In this document: positions 27,790 through 41,200 of the stretch, one piece after another
Numbering within the stretch: the first letter of the stretch is position 1
How the letters are laid out: each line of letters opens with the position of its first letter
From: Trichoplax adhaerens
Lineage: Eukaryota; Placozoa; Uniplacotomia; Trichoplacea; Trichoplacidae
Direction: 5' to 3'
Length of the DNA stretch: 64,000 nt
Assembly (NCBI RefSeq): GCF_000150275.1
Contig: NW_002060944.1
Span: 9,675,544-9,739,543, forward strand
Translations under genes and position numbers: made by a program
Notes under the pieces: generated by a model
What the model was told of the DNA's origin: nothing
Databases searched by the model: none
What the model saw: only the letters and a program-made list of their open reading frames with translations

Positions 27790-28374
27790 ATGACCACTAT
27801 GAGGTTACTCAATCCAAGTAGAATTGTTCTTCTTTCACGTTCTGTTGCTAATTATTGCACTAAAGCTGCCAGCAATCCGAGATGCTTTATGGATATTAGC
27901 ATCGATAATGTCCCTAAGGGGAAAATTCTATTTGAACTGCGTGCCGATGTAACACCTAAAACAGCTGAAAATTTTCGTGCTTTATGTACTGGAGAGAAAG
28001 GATTCGGTTATAAAGGCTCATTCTTTCATAGAATTATTCCTCAATTCATGTGCCAAGGTGGCGATTTTACCAATCATGATGGAACTGGTGGTACATCCAT
28101 TTATGGTAGAACGTTTGATGATGAAGATTTCACTATTGCACATGATAGACCTGGACTCCTTTCTATGGCTAACGCTGGACCCAATACCAACGGATCGCAG
28201 TTCTTTATTACAACGGTTCCTACACCATGGCTAGATGGAAAACATGTTGTCTTTGGTCATGTCGTGGATGGTGTTGATGTGCTTAAAGAGATGGAATCTG
28301 TTGGTAGTAATACTGGCAAGCCAAAAGCTAAAATTGCCATCACTGCGTGTGGCCAGGTTGAGCAAGAAGAATAA
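27790..28374 (+). CDS. PPIF: Mitochondrial cyclophilin (peptidyl-prolyl isomerase), intronless
   Basis: A single 194-residue open frame. After a 25-35-residue basic, Ser/Leu-rich, acid-poor N terminus ([15 protein letters not shown]) comes a complete cyclophilin domain. Catalytic and cyclosporin-site residues are all present: [12 protein letters not shown] (the Arg, Phe and Gln of the active site), [12 protein letters not shown], and [12 protein letters not shown] (the Trp and His). The leader suggests mitochondrial matrix import, as for PPIF/cyclophilin D, a prolyl cis-trans isomerase and regulator of the permeability transition pore. The ATG at 27790 is chosen because the frame further upstream lacks another ATG; 27799 is an alternative start. 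The absence of introns contrasts with every neighbouring gene. Secretory or cytosolic cyclophilin with a chance leader is the alternative. Confidence 0.92.
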   Translation: MTTMRLLNPSRIVLLSRSVANYCTKAASNPRCFMDISIDNVPKGKILFELRADVTPKTAENFRALCTGEKGFGYKGSFFHRIIPQFMCQGGDFTNHDGTGGTSIYGRTFDDEDFTIAHDRPGLLSMANAGPNTNGSQFFITTVPTPWLDGKHVVFGHVVDGVDVLKEMESVGSNTGKPKAKIAITACGQVEQEE

Positions 28375-30124
28375 CTTTCATGCAAAATCAAATATAGACC
28401 TCATTGGATCATCTATTCTACAATATCTGTTAACTGTGTTTTAAAGTATACAAGCTATTATATTTATTATACACCATAACTTGCAAATAGATGGCAATCT
28501 CCAAATGACTTTATGCAGATTTTCTGCTATACAGTAAAATAGAACATTTTCAATTGTCATTGACCAACCTCAGTCATTCTTTTGCTAACTGTTGTTTCTC
28601 TTTATTTTTTAAATTGGACATGATTATAGCCATGTTATCAGTGAGATAGTCGTATGAATTAATAAAATGTAATTTTGCCATCTTAAATCAATACTTTACA
28701 AATCCTCTATCTAGAGTCAACATTGCTTCAAATACGTAGTCTTAATCACGTTGCTTCACTGCTCTGGTTAGAGCTTTAATAAAGTAGCATATCTGAAAGT
28801 ATTACGTTAGGACATTATCATTCTTCTTTATATGATGCTAGACAGTATTACACTATAAATAGACATATAATTCATGGCATAGATTTCCCACTAAAATTGT
28901 AGAATCGCTAACAAATGGTATGCAACCATTTTAAACGCCGGTCTCCAATACAAATTCAATGCTACTACTTCAAAACGGTGAAGCTATAAATCTGCGATAT
29001 AGGACATACTTTAGACATGCAATCTTGTAGACAGACATACAGACTTATGTACGCCATAAAATAAAAAACAGGTAGTTCTGATTAAGGGCGAGTTTCCAAC
29101 ACTGCCCGTAACATTTCTTTTTATTTTCCAAGCAACTTCAGAGTTATGACAAGTAACATGATCATCCTACTTAAACAAGCCTGGCATAATATATTTGTAT
29201 TATTTATCAATGCCTTAAAAGCGAAAGGTAATTCTATATTTCTCAACGTCAACTAGTTCAGTTACTTTCTTCCACCTTAATAATATGATAAAAGTATATT
29301 TCAACACAACATACTGCCTATATGTAAAATGAAAACTATCAATACTGGTAATATTTGAATTAGAGCGTTATCATAATTGCACGTCTGATACTAGAATCAA
29401 CCATCACAGTACCTAAGACAGACGACAATTTTTTTCATCCTATTACAGCGTAGCAACAACTTCCATTTTACAAGATAGTGGATGATAGGAAATACATAAG
29501 CGCGTATGGTAGTTATTGACCGGATTGCATTTTATCTTCGACCCATTAGCAATCATTTTACTGTATGCCATATTAAGTGCTACATCAAGTTCATTAGTCG
29601 ATAAGTACAGAAAAAGTTTCCAATTGCGAGCATATTATATTTGAAAATAAAGGCAAAATTCAAGACTGTTTTCAGTATCATTAATAACTATCAATATCAA
29701 TTGCACTGTACAAAAGGTGAATGTACATTACGATGAGGTTATAAATCAGCATGATCAATTTTTTCATCGATTTAATTTACGTAAACTATCATGAAGATTG
29801 ATAACCTCTACAGCAACAGTTGATACTGCATTATAATTCTAGTGTTGCATTCCATTCCATCTTAAGAAGCAAAATTGAAGTCAGTATTGAAAACAAGAGG
29901 GAAGAAACGCTACCTCAAAATTGTATTTTGATCACCATTTGAGTATGCAATCATGCACAATTATTGTGATGAATGCATGTCATGTCATATTTGCATTAAT
30001 AGTAAGTAATAGATTAATTACAAAATGGTTTATAAAGGTAATGAATTGAATTGAAAATTTTGGATAACTAAATGTGTAATAAGCCATATCTTAAGATTGA
30101 CTAATCCATGTTAGGCCACCATTT
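28375..30124. other. Intergenic, nothing recognised
   Basis: About 1.7 kb between the convergent 3' ends of the cyclophilin gene (+) and UBFD1 (-). No exon chain, RNA gene or clear repeat was found. Confidence 0.45.
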
Positions 30125-33100
30125 CTATAGCTGATCGATCTGCCATTTACCCAAGATTGTATCTTTGATTGCTTCAACATATTGTGCAGGCATCCAATAG
30201 AGCCAATAAATAGATAATTCAGTTGGTCCTAATTGTAAACCCTACCACAATAAATCATGCTAGTGTGCTTAGCTTTCTAACTACGAAATCGAGAATTCAC
30301 ATTTTGAATAACACTATCTACCTTCGTAGATTTCAGCAATCAAATCAATAGCAGAAGGCAAAGGTGTTACTACTAACTACCGTACTAAACCGATTGTTCG
30401 CTACTATTTACCATGATGTGATAATCTTCATCGCCTTCAATTGGCTCCGACGTGACATTTCTGATGGAAGCTATCGGCACTTTTTCAGTATGCTCTATAG
30501 TGGCAATAAAAACTCTTTCAGTCAGCTATACTAATCATATATTGAAATGATTCAATAGAACAATTCATTCTTCAAAATTTTTATAACCAGTTACGAGTAA
30601 TTATAAATTCAGCATATGTATAATCGAATAGTTTTATAACTATAATACACGAGTACATGTATGCAGTACATAAGTAATACGTATCAAGTTCTTAGATTAG
30701 GATAATGGTTCAGTAGCATAATAACCTTTTGTCCCTATCCACAGTTGATTAATAAGCAATTTAAAAGTTAATCGAACTTTACTTCCATGTTTGTTATACA
30801 TTCCTGATATTGGTGTGGATGGTAATGGATCCTGTAAATGAAATCGGTATCACTGGCTCAGTCATTCTTTTATTGATATGTGTAGGATTATCATAGCAAT
30901 ATCGACAGTTGGCCCTCTATAACGATCTCATTACTGTATCAACATTTGCACAGCGTTTATACGATCACAAAATAATTATTTCATTGAATAGACAAGTATC
31001 CACTGTGACATACACTAGAGACACTAAGAAGTAAAGCTCTAGCCTCTGTGACATACGGACAAAAGTCGGTAAAATTAGCAAGGCACTACTATATGTTCAC
31101 TTTTTAATTTACGTAACATTATAGAATAAAATTTTAATTCATTAATATCTAAATAAGGAGTTAACGATCGGAACGTAATAGAACATTATGCATAGATTGC
31201 TATTTTAATTTATTACTGATATCTAAATAAAGCTCTTGACAATCAGAACGTTATAGAATATTATAGATTTCTATTTTAATTTATTAATGATGATATCTTA
31301 ATAAGGTAATTGATGATCAGAACGGTAGAGGTTCCTCTACCTGTTTACTCTCTATTTACAACCAGTTTATATTGTAAGTTAAATCGTCGTTTTACCACAA
31401 CATATTCACTAATGCGCCACTGTAGTACTTAGCAATAACAACTCAATATAGCGATTGAGTGATCTATTAACGACGTAAGCAAATTCTCTAGTTACTACAG
31501 CACAACATGCTCACTTTTGCACTATGATACTATTTGTTAACGATAACTCAATATGATAATTAATTAATGGAAGACTAAACGGCTACGCAAGTTAAATCGT
31601 TAGTCACCACAACATATTCACTTCCGTGCCATTATCGAATTCAGCCATGATAATTTAGTAAGACCACTGACGATCAGAACGCTAAAGCCTTTAACCAAAA
31701 CTAATGTGTAACTTACCCGCCTACGCTTATCACCAGGTGAGATACCTTCCGGCTTGCCTTTATCTAAAATTTTCTTATGTTGCTACAGTCACAAGGAAGG
31801 AAGAAAGGACAGAAAACTATAATTATAATTTGCACCAGTTAATCTGATTAACCAATACTTCAAGGTCTTAATCATAAATGTATAATGCGATAGTATGACT
31901 AACTCTTAAAAATATACCTTCTGCTTGCATAAAGGTTCTCTTTTTGGACCTGCAATGTAAAATAAAAAGACTAGGTTACGATCAAATTGTGCGATATGAA
32001 ATTGACCTAATATAGTTGTCGTTAACAGGATTTTGAAGAGTCAAATTACGCATCTGTGATTGTCATCAAATCTGACGTAATCAATTTCTATTGACGTTAT
32101 GAAGCACAAGTCAACCCTAATTAATGTATGCGAATTAAATCGAATAAATTGAATCCTGTAATATAATATATTGTAATATCATTGTCCACGTTAACATTCT
32201 ATTTCGTATCATGAGGCAGAAACTGAAGTTATGCGTTCTAGCTAAATGAATGAATATAAGTATTTATACAGTAAATAAAGAAAAAGCCATGCATAATCGG
32301 ATACGGTCAAGACTGACTTTGTCTGATATCATTCCTAGTCAACGACGGACAATAAGCGTTTTATAATATGCTCGATTTACAGGCGTTGAAAGGTAATCAT
32401 AAAATGTGTGTTTCAAGATCAATCATTCATTTCATTCATGAAACATTGAAGATTCAACGGTAACAAATCAGCAGATGGAATTCTTGCAGCAAAGACACGA
32501 TCACTTACTCACCCGTATGGCTAACTAAATCTTTGGGAGTCATAACCACAGGTTTTACGACATCGATGATATCATTCACAGTCGACCCAACCAGCATCAT
32601 TTTGCTGTTACGAGCCACTTTTAATTCGCGTAGTGTCTTGCTATCTTGTGTTAAACCTTTATACATTAACTTTTGCATAGTAGCAGGAATTTCTAAGATT
32701 CAAAAAATAAATTTAGACCTAAGTATTGTACAGCAGTACAGAGAAGGCAGACAATGCTGCAGTTTCGTGTCTGGGGCATGTCTGCATGTCTACATGGGCC
32801 TACTGTCTGTTGTTTGCCTTCAACGACATCATTATTACAATATTAAAGTAAATCACAATCGTTCATATGAAAGTAATATTAATCAATGTAGGTCAGCGTT
32901 AAGTACTGTTGGTGACGCAATGCAAAAGTACGATAGGCTATTATCCTACTAGCTTGCAGCTTCCGGTAATCATGTCACAATAATGTAGACAAAGATGGAC
33001 ACGTCTAAATTGCAAAAGTTCCAATATAGAAAAAGTAACGAATTGGGTATCTGAAAGGAAACATCCAATTCTGTCTGCTCCATCTTGTAATTCTACGATA

Positions 33101-33404
33101 TCACATCTATTTAGTATAATCATCAGAGTCATACCACTAGTTAACAACGTTATTCATTACCAGTTAATTTTTCCATGTGTTTCTTGACTTGGGCAATAGT
33201 TTGATCTAAATTAAATTCCACATCAAAAGTTTTCTTCTTCCATACAACACGAAAAGAAATCATTTCTTGACCAGCTGTGGCTTGATCTTTCAACTCTTGT
33301 ATACTCGCTAGCGTCGTTGGCGCATCATCGACTGCAGCACAAGCTCCTTCATTGCAATTACTTCCACCTCCTCCTGAACCATTACTCTCTTCCATCTTTT
33401 CCAT
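30125..33404 (-). CDS. UBFD1: UBFD1, ubiquitin-like domain protein
   Basis: Seven minus-strand exons join in phase to 275 residues: 33404-33161, 32692-32513, 31949-31918, 31782-31717, 30831-30726, 30494-30412 and 30241-30125. The N terminus has a Gly/Asn-rich low-complexity segment. A ubiquitin-like fold follows (FRVVWKKKTFDVEF, then MQKLMYKGL and MMLVGSTVNDI). The REPLCKQKQHKKILDKGKPEG linker precedes the conserved C-terminal module (ISGMYNKHGSKVRLTFKL, QLWIGTK, SEPIEGDEDYH, WLYWMPAQYVEAIKD, GKWQ). Human UBFD1 is 309 residues with the same order. Its precise role is unclear; it has been linked to NF-kB signalling and polyubiquitin binding. The ATG at 33404 is the first in frame after a run lacking any ATG. 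Confidence 0.93.
31125..31690 (+). repeat. UBFD1: Two short repeat families inside UBFD1 intron 4
   Basis: One unit (ATCTAAATAA(G/A)G, CGATCGGAACGT-type text, CTATTTTAATTTATTA) recurs near 31147, 31220 and 31290. A second unit (CACAACATATTCACT followed by GCCACT and an AACTCAATAT word) recurs near 31397, 31500 and 31608. Copies are imperfect. The region is intronic on the minus-strand gene. Confidence 0.6.
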
Positions 33405-35292
33405 TTCGCTGTAGCGCAACAAAATGCTCCTACCTACTGAACGTCCTATTCCGATCGAGTCGACTTTTACCACAACAAATTGGACGGAAATTTCACCTCG
33501 CTTTTCTCCGCTATCGTCGATAGCACCAATCAATCAATCCTACCGTATCGGTAACGATTTCAGCTCAATTCTATGGCGGTCTCCCTGCACTAATACTCCG
33601 TCTAAAAGCCAATTGGAGGATGCCAAGAAGAGTGCAAGATCTCAGATTGCGACACCAACCAGAATTTAATTGAAAGATTCTTCTTCCTTCTAATAAGGCG
33701 AAAAGCTTTCAAGTGAGCATAACCGTTTTCTATTTGCCATATCATGATTTCAGCCGTACAGTACCGTACTATACCGTACTATACCGTACAGTACTGTACG
33801 GTAAGTGTACAGTACTGTATACTGTAGTGTACGAAACTGCTTACTGTACACGTACGTACAGTACTAGACAGACAGCGCCTACGATGGCTGCTAGGGTAAC
33901 ATTTTCTTTTGAATTAATTTATTAATAAGAATTTATAATTAGAATCACAAATGTAAATTAATAGAGATCACGTTCTGAAGTCTGCAGGAGTCCACTCTCC
34001 AGTAATTAATATCGCTGACGGCACCACCTCTTGTAATGTGTAACCATAATAGCAGAAAGGTTAATACTGTAATGGGTATCTCAAGGTGATATAGGAAATA
34101 CTCGCATTTCCAATATTGATGTGACACATACATACAGCATAGTACTATATGTACAGTATTATTTATTCGTACCCTTCTCATATGATCAGTAATGACTACA
34201 TATGGAATTATGCAATATGCATGCTCTGCAGCGAGTAGCAGAACAATTTATTCATGGACGATTCACCGGTAAAATGACAGCAATTTATTACCATTACTAT
34301 TAGAATTGAAACAAATGAGTTTCCATTATATTATTCGTCTAATCCTTAGCTTATTCCTCGCTCCATGTCACATCTTCCATTAATTTAAATTTATAGTACG
34401 AATATATCGACAATGGAATTGATTGGCGAGAAATTAGAATTTCAGAAATGATATCGGCGCATTCCATTTTCATCCTGTATGTTGATATGTAACTTACACA
34501 CTAAGAATTGAATAATTTGGACGCACTTGCACTTCATACGTGCATGTCAAATCAATTTATTCTAAAGCACTGGCATGGACTTCTAAATTTTTCTGCAAAA
34601 ATTGAATCAGTCCATAGTACTGGATTGAGATGAATATCGCCTATCGTGCAAACTTTGCAGCGCCCATCGATTGATCTCGATACACTTCAAAAGCAGCACC
34701 GTATAATTAGCGAAACACAACTAAACCAGTTATAAGGATCATTCGTATTTATTTTTATGTTGTATGAAACAATACCATACACATGAAAATACCAAAATTA
34801 GAAATTTGTAATTGGGCCAAGTTATATGATCAAATGAATACCTGTAAAATTTACAGAACATCCAGATCGGGTCGAGATTTCGCATTATTGGTGCATTGAT
34901 ATACATTACCGCAACTTTGTAGTGTAAAATAAAAACTGTTATATAAAAAATTTGGTATGATATAAAAATAAGAATATCTAATTTCTTCCATCACATTGCA
35001 CATACATCAGGCATCCAACCATTAATAGCTTTCACATACGTACATTCCCTTACTACTTGTGAAAAGAATTTTGTCTTATCCAATCTACTGTACAAATAGC
35101 ATCAACAAGTCTTTAAAATTAATGTTGTTGAATCATTTTGTTACTAAATTCCAATTTCGTATAATACAACTAAGACATATATAATATTTAACGTAAAGCA
35201 AGCAATCTAAGCCATTAACATGATAATATAATGACATGATAAAGTTACAGTAACAGAAACACACTCACTGTACAATGAGCGGTATTTATTGC
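33405..35292. other. Intergenic between UBFD1 and ABCA3, with a GTAC-rich tract
   Basis: No gene recognised. Near 33755-33865, about 350 bases upstream of the UBFD1 start codon, lies a run of overlapping palindromic words (CAGTACCGTAC, ACAGTACTGTAC, GTACACGTACGTAC). The rest is AT-rich DNA, including the 3' flank of the ABCA gene. Confidence 0.55.
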
Positions 35293-38200
35293 TTATGCTA
35301 TAGGTGCGTCATCAAGTGGTGGCATTTGTTGACGCTGAGTGCCAGCAAAATTTAAAAAAACATCTTCTAAGGTAGTTTGGCCAACGGAGTAATCCTCTAA
35401 ATTGAAGGTTCGTTTAGCTTCTTCCATAATCGAGAACACCTTTGCCCACGATACTCTAGCATCAGATACATAGTAATGAATCAATCCATGATGCTGATCC
35501 TTTATCACGGCATTAGGAAAGTTTTCTTCGATATAGGCTTGAAGACGATTCATAATTTGCTCTTGATCGTGTATAGAATTCGGTTTGTCTCTCCCAACTT
35601 TCGCAATAACTGTATAACCTTGTCCAAATTTGCTCTTTAAATGTTGAGGACTGCCTAAACACTTAAATTTGCCATTAACCATTATAGCTAATCTTGTACA
35701 CAGGGCTTCACATTCTTCCATACTGAAAAATATTTTTGGTCATAAAAATAACATTACTTATTCCTTTCTGCATGATTCATCAAATAGTCTGCAATGCAAT
35801 CTATGCAAATTTGTAGCTAAAGTAATAAGAGGGTATTTCTTACCTATGTGATGTAATGACTATACAACGATTCTCTGCTCTAATTTTGCTAAGAACGTTC
35901 CATAAAAATCGGCGAGCAACCGGGTCCATACCAGTAGTGGGTTCATCTAAAAATATGACCGGTGGATTGCCAACTAAAGCAATTCCTGTGCAAAGCTTAC
36001 GCTTATTTCCGCCGCTAAAGTAGTAGTTAAAAAGAGGTTAATGTTTAAAATTATAGATACCTTAATACTTAAATTTAAATGCATATATTATAATAATATC
36101 ATTTATTTAATTTTTTTTACCTATATGTCCCGCAAAGTCTATCCGCGTATTCTTTCAGGCTTAATTGTGAAATAATTTTTTCTACAACCTGCCGTAACCT
36201 GCTTTCAGGTACCCCTCGCAATCGGGCAAACATTGATAATAGCTCCCTGCCAGTCATCAATTCTATTAATGCATCAAACTGAGGGCAATAACCCATTTGC
36301 TGTCGCGCCTATTAGCCAAGTTATAAAGTAATATAATAAAAATTGAAAGTCAGCTTGTTAATCCAGGCGTTTCTAGAATATTATTTCATGTACCTGTCTT
36401 AATTGAGTCTTAATGTTAAATCCACTCATCACAGCAGTACCGGACGTTATTGATTCATCACCAGTTAACATTTTAAATGTCGTAGTTTTACCAGCTCCAT
36501 TTACTCCAAGTAATCCAAAGCACTCTCCCAAAGATATGCCGATAGATAAGTTATTGACAGCTGTAAAAGGTTGAGAGCCGCAAGATTTATACTCCTTGGT
36601 AAGCCCGCTAAACAACACAACATCTCCACTATTGTTCCCGTAGCCTCTTTGTACTTGAGCAGTAGCAGAATTACTTGCTTCATTGACATCAACATCTTCT
36701 TCTTCGTCAACACTATAAGTGGTAATAAAGAATTGAAACTTTATCATCTACCACATATGATTTGATATATCTTAGCTACGATACATGCATAGTCTAATGA
36801 TGCAAACATATCTACATTTTGGCATATATCTATCAATCACCTTTCATCTTGTCCTTTGCCGGAACAAATTAAAGAATCATATATCCTTCCAAGGATCCCA
36901 TATTCTAATAAAAATAGTATTACGAGCAGTACTACACCTTCAATGGCCATGAAAACGGCAAAACGTCCAATACCCGGATCTTCCCATGACAGATAATTCG
37001 TTTGATATTTAACTTTTAGAGCTTTGCAACCAAGCTTAGTTAATTCATTTTTCATGCAAGTAGTAATTGTGATATAATTTACAAACATATCACTTAAACT
37101 TTGCCCTAGACAATAATTCGGTAGTACCAAGAAACCCCATTTCAAACCATTTGCTGTCGCCATTTGATTTAGTTGTGGGATACTGTATGAGCAAAGCATT
37201 TCTAGAATTAGTCTATAATTTTGTTAATAAAATAAGATAATAACTTAAAATACCTAAATATGTTGACCGTTATTAGAGTAACTAATCCAGTAATAATGTT
37301 GAACATAGTTGTGACGACAAAGCCAGTTGCTGAATTAACGAATAAGAAGGAAAATAGGTACATCAACGGAATAATAGCCCATCCATAGAGGAAAAGGATT
37401 AGGATTACAATTCCTAAGCGATTATCGTCCACGTATGCTTGCGTGTCAAAAGCTGCAAAAACTACCAAAAGTGCCAAACAAGGGACTAAAAAAATTATGA
37501 AAAAGAAAAATGTAAGTAATTTTATAGCGTTATCTGTATTGAACTACCACTGCAACTTATCTAATTCAGTTTAAATTCTAAGCCATAACAAAATATTTTA
37601 AAAGCAAAACAAACTAACTCATATAGTTAAATAGATCCCACACAAACGAAGACAACCAGAAGCATAATGGGTCGACACCACTCACAAACTGGACATGCTT
37701 AGCTTTACTGGATCTTTCCTTTATGAGGAAAATGACAAAGCTTGAAGCTAAAAATGACATGCCGAACATCAAGTTAAACGCTATATTGAATCCGAGGGCA
37801 TACCTAGAAATATAGAACTGCAGTTAGTTGCATAGTAGCTAGCACGTACACGTAATTAAGTGAGTATCTTATTAAAGCCAAATAATAATAGCAAAAAATT
37901 CGTAAATCCCATTTTCATCGATCCATACTTTTTTATGTTGGTTAACGTTTCACTTCCGGAAGGTGGAAGAGGATAGTTTGTAGTCGTTATAGTATATCTT
38001 TCATTGGTTGTGTTAAATCCGTAAGCAAGTATACAATTTGTAAGATAATTCACTGTTACACCAATAGAATGGAAGGCTTGATTGTTGAACCATAATTTAA
38101 TGGCAACTCTATCTGATTGCGATTTTACGTTGTGAAATTCTGCACCAATCATGTACCGAGAGTTGAACGCTACCGTCACAACATTAACACATACGTTAAT

Positions 38201-41200
38201 TATTTGTTAATAATGATCAATGCGAAATGAATAATTATTTACGCAATACAACAATATATTCTACAGTGATTTATTTAAGCTATACTCGTACATCAATGAT
38301 CGCACTTCAACGTATTCGATACTGTAAGGATATACTAACCTCCTATGTCTTGCATGCTCTTTTCTAAAGCGAATTTTGTCATGTTTCCATTCATTGTTCC
38401 ATTAAATCGCATAATATTAACTGGGTAAGTAGAGGTATCATTAAACTGATTTGAGTAGGCCTCACTTAGTCGATAAGCTAAAGTATTTGGGTTATCGTCG
38501 TAGGCAAAGGGTGCGTAATTCTTACCAAACTGATCGGTTACGAGAGACAAAGGAGGTGATCCTCCATTATATGGGATTGTTTTGATAACAATGAGGGCAA
38601 TCATTGTAAAAATTATGGGCACCAGAAGTTGTGAAATTATTGACCATTTGTAACGCTTGGAATGCAACATTCGCTTTGTTAGCATGGCACAAAACTGTTG
38701 ATACCATAGCTTATACTTTGAATTTGTAATACCAACGGAATTGGATGTAAATTCAAGATTGTATCCAAGTTCAGGATTGGAGTCAGTAATCAATGGTTTA
38801 TTAATAGAAGCATCCTTTACATCTTCTCTTCCACAATCATTACTATCTTGTGAAAACCTTTCTTCCTCACCTTGGTGGGAATAATACTTTTCGACAATAT
38901 CGTTTACTTTAAGAAACACTTCTTCCATAGTAGTAACTGACGCTCCAAAACTAGAAATTCCAAGTTCAGTCTGATGCTCTTCAAGTTCACAAAATAATAA
39001 CTCAAATTTATTAGAACCACTACTTGGTAAAATAAACGAAAGCTCAGATCCGACGTTATTTTCTAATGTTGCTCCATCGATACTTTTCGTAACTCTTTCA
39101 ATAATTTCGTTGACTTTGCAAGTAGCACTTTTTACAATAGTCATGTGGTAACCAATACCGTACTTTTTCTTCAAAAATAGTGAACTACCACAACATATTA
39201 CTTTGCCTTTTCCCATAATCGCTATACGATCACCAAGTAGATCAGCTTCATCCATAAAATGTGTTGTTAACAAAATTGTTCGATTGGCTTTTTCACGTTG
39301 TAAAAGATCCCAAGTAAATCGACGAGCGGATGGATCCATACCTGAGGTCGGTTCATCAAGGAGAACAACCTAATCGTAATTTAAGCAAAGATCATTATTT
39401 TAAGAGATCATTTATAAAATCCTATCCGCTCAATTTAATCTACAGTCGCTTTACTAAACTTTTGAATATTTAATATTGAATTGATTATTATTGATGCTAC
39501 CTTTGAATCCCCAATTAGTGCGATACCAACAGATAATTTTCTCTTCATTCCACCAGATAAAGAGGAAGAAAAAGTGTATTTTTTATCACCTAATCCAACA
39601 GCTTCAATAATTCTATCTATTTCGGCGTTAATTCTGTCTTTTGGACAGCCTTGATTCATAAATATCCAATGAAATATAAGCAAATCATGTGCTATAAACT
39701 ATCATTTCGCTATCATAATGGTATCATAGTTACTCTTACCTTTCAATTTGGCAAAGAACCGTAAATGTTCCTCTACAGTAAGCGTATCAAATAGGATATC
39801 GTGCTGTGGACAAAGTCCTAAACTATTTCTAACCCTGTCAATATCGCAACATATATCATGTCCATTAACCAGTGCTGACCCTGTAGTAGGAGGAAACATA
39901 CCACAGAGCATTGACATTAAACTTGTTTTACCAGCACCATTATGACCAAGTAACACAGTGATTTGGCCGCTGTACATATTTACGCTAACATCGTTGACAG
40001 CTACTTTCTCCTCCGACGATTTACCACAATACTTATTACGATTAAATACTTTAAAAATGTTACGAACACTAATACCAGGTTGTAGATCTGTTGGCTCTTT
40101 CTCAAAATGTGAATATTGAGAAATTGAAGGCGAATTACTTAGTAATCGTATTCTTTCTTCGTCAAACTCTATTGGGGTTACACCGAACCAATAACTGCGG
40201 GTAAAAGGGAAATACCATTGCTGGGGTACGCCAAATTCTCCAGGAAAGATTGCTTCAATATAAAAGGCTAATAAGCCATATATGAAAGCATCAAGTAATA
40301 GCATGCCAACAATTGATGCTAAAGATAGAGAATCATCAACTGAGACGGGGTGAAAGAAATTCGACCATTGCGCACCAACACCCTGTCCTTCTAATTTGCC
40401 TATAACCGTAGCTCCTAAAGCCATACCAACATTGGAAAGAAGAGAAGCTCCAAGCTTTTGATTTATGCTGTACGAACTATAGTAAAACGTAATGAAGAAG
40501 AACGGTACATAATTTAAAAACCATAAGATTCCACCAGCTGCAGCCGCGATGTTGGAGCGATAGAAGAATACACTCACTAAGAAACACCACATAATACTTG
40601 TACAACTATACACCATTAGAAATAGGTACAAGACAATCGGATTTGTATTATCCAAAATTCTGCCATTGGAAGTAATATTGGTACATAAAAAGAAAGTAAT
40701 AATCCCCATTGAGATTAAGAAAAAGACAAAGTACTGAACGAACCATGACAACCAATGCAGCCAATTACTTAAACCCATAATTTTCATCGATTCCTGTAGG
40801 AATAATAATCAAGAAGTCAATCTAAAAATGTAGGCAATACTTGATATTCTAAAGATATTTCTGGTGCTAAATTGAACTAGCAATTTCAGCTGGTATTAAA
40901 CATTAGAAATATCAACTAGAGTAAGGAGATGGTGTAAAGGTGTGTCTGTTAATAAATCATTTTAAATTTACAATAACAGTTAGATACCTTGATTTATTTC
41001 AGTTTCAAATTTAAGCAGATACAAAATACTTTCATTGTTGCATGCAGTGCTATCAACTAAATGCCAAAATTTACCTTGCTTAAGTGATAAACAGGTCTGT
41101 ATATTGAGCTAACTAAATTCCGATGAACATACCGCGTTTAATATTGCCGTGTATCATTAGGTATTTTTTATCATGTGCGTATGTTATTTATTATTAGTAA

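Noticed and set aside
27977-28444. Two other plus-strand frames overlapping the cyclophilin
   Set aside because: Out-of-frame shadows of a fully conserved cyclophilin coding sequence.
32533-32952. 139-codon open frame on the plus strand
   Set aside because: It lies antisense to the second UBFD1 exon and its intron; the minus-strand exon chain is the real gene and this frame is its shadow.
33405-33533. Extending UBFD1 43 codons further 5'
   Set aside because: The longer frame has no ATG upstream of 33404; only a TTG would start it, which is unlikely in an animal gene.
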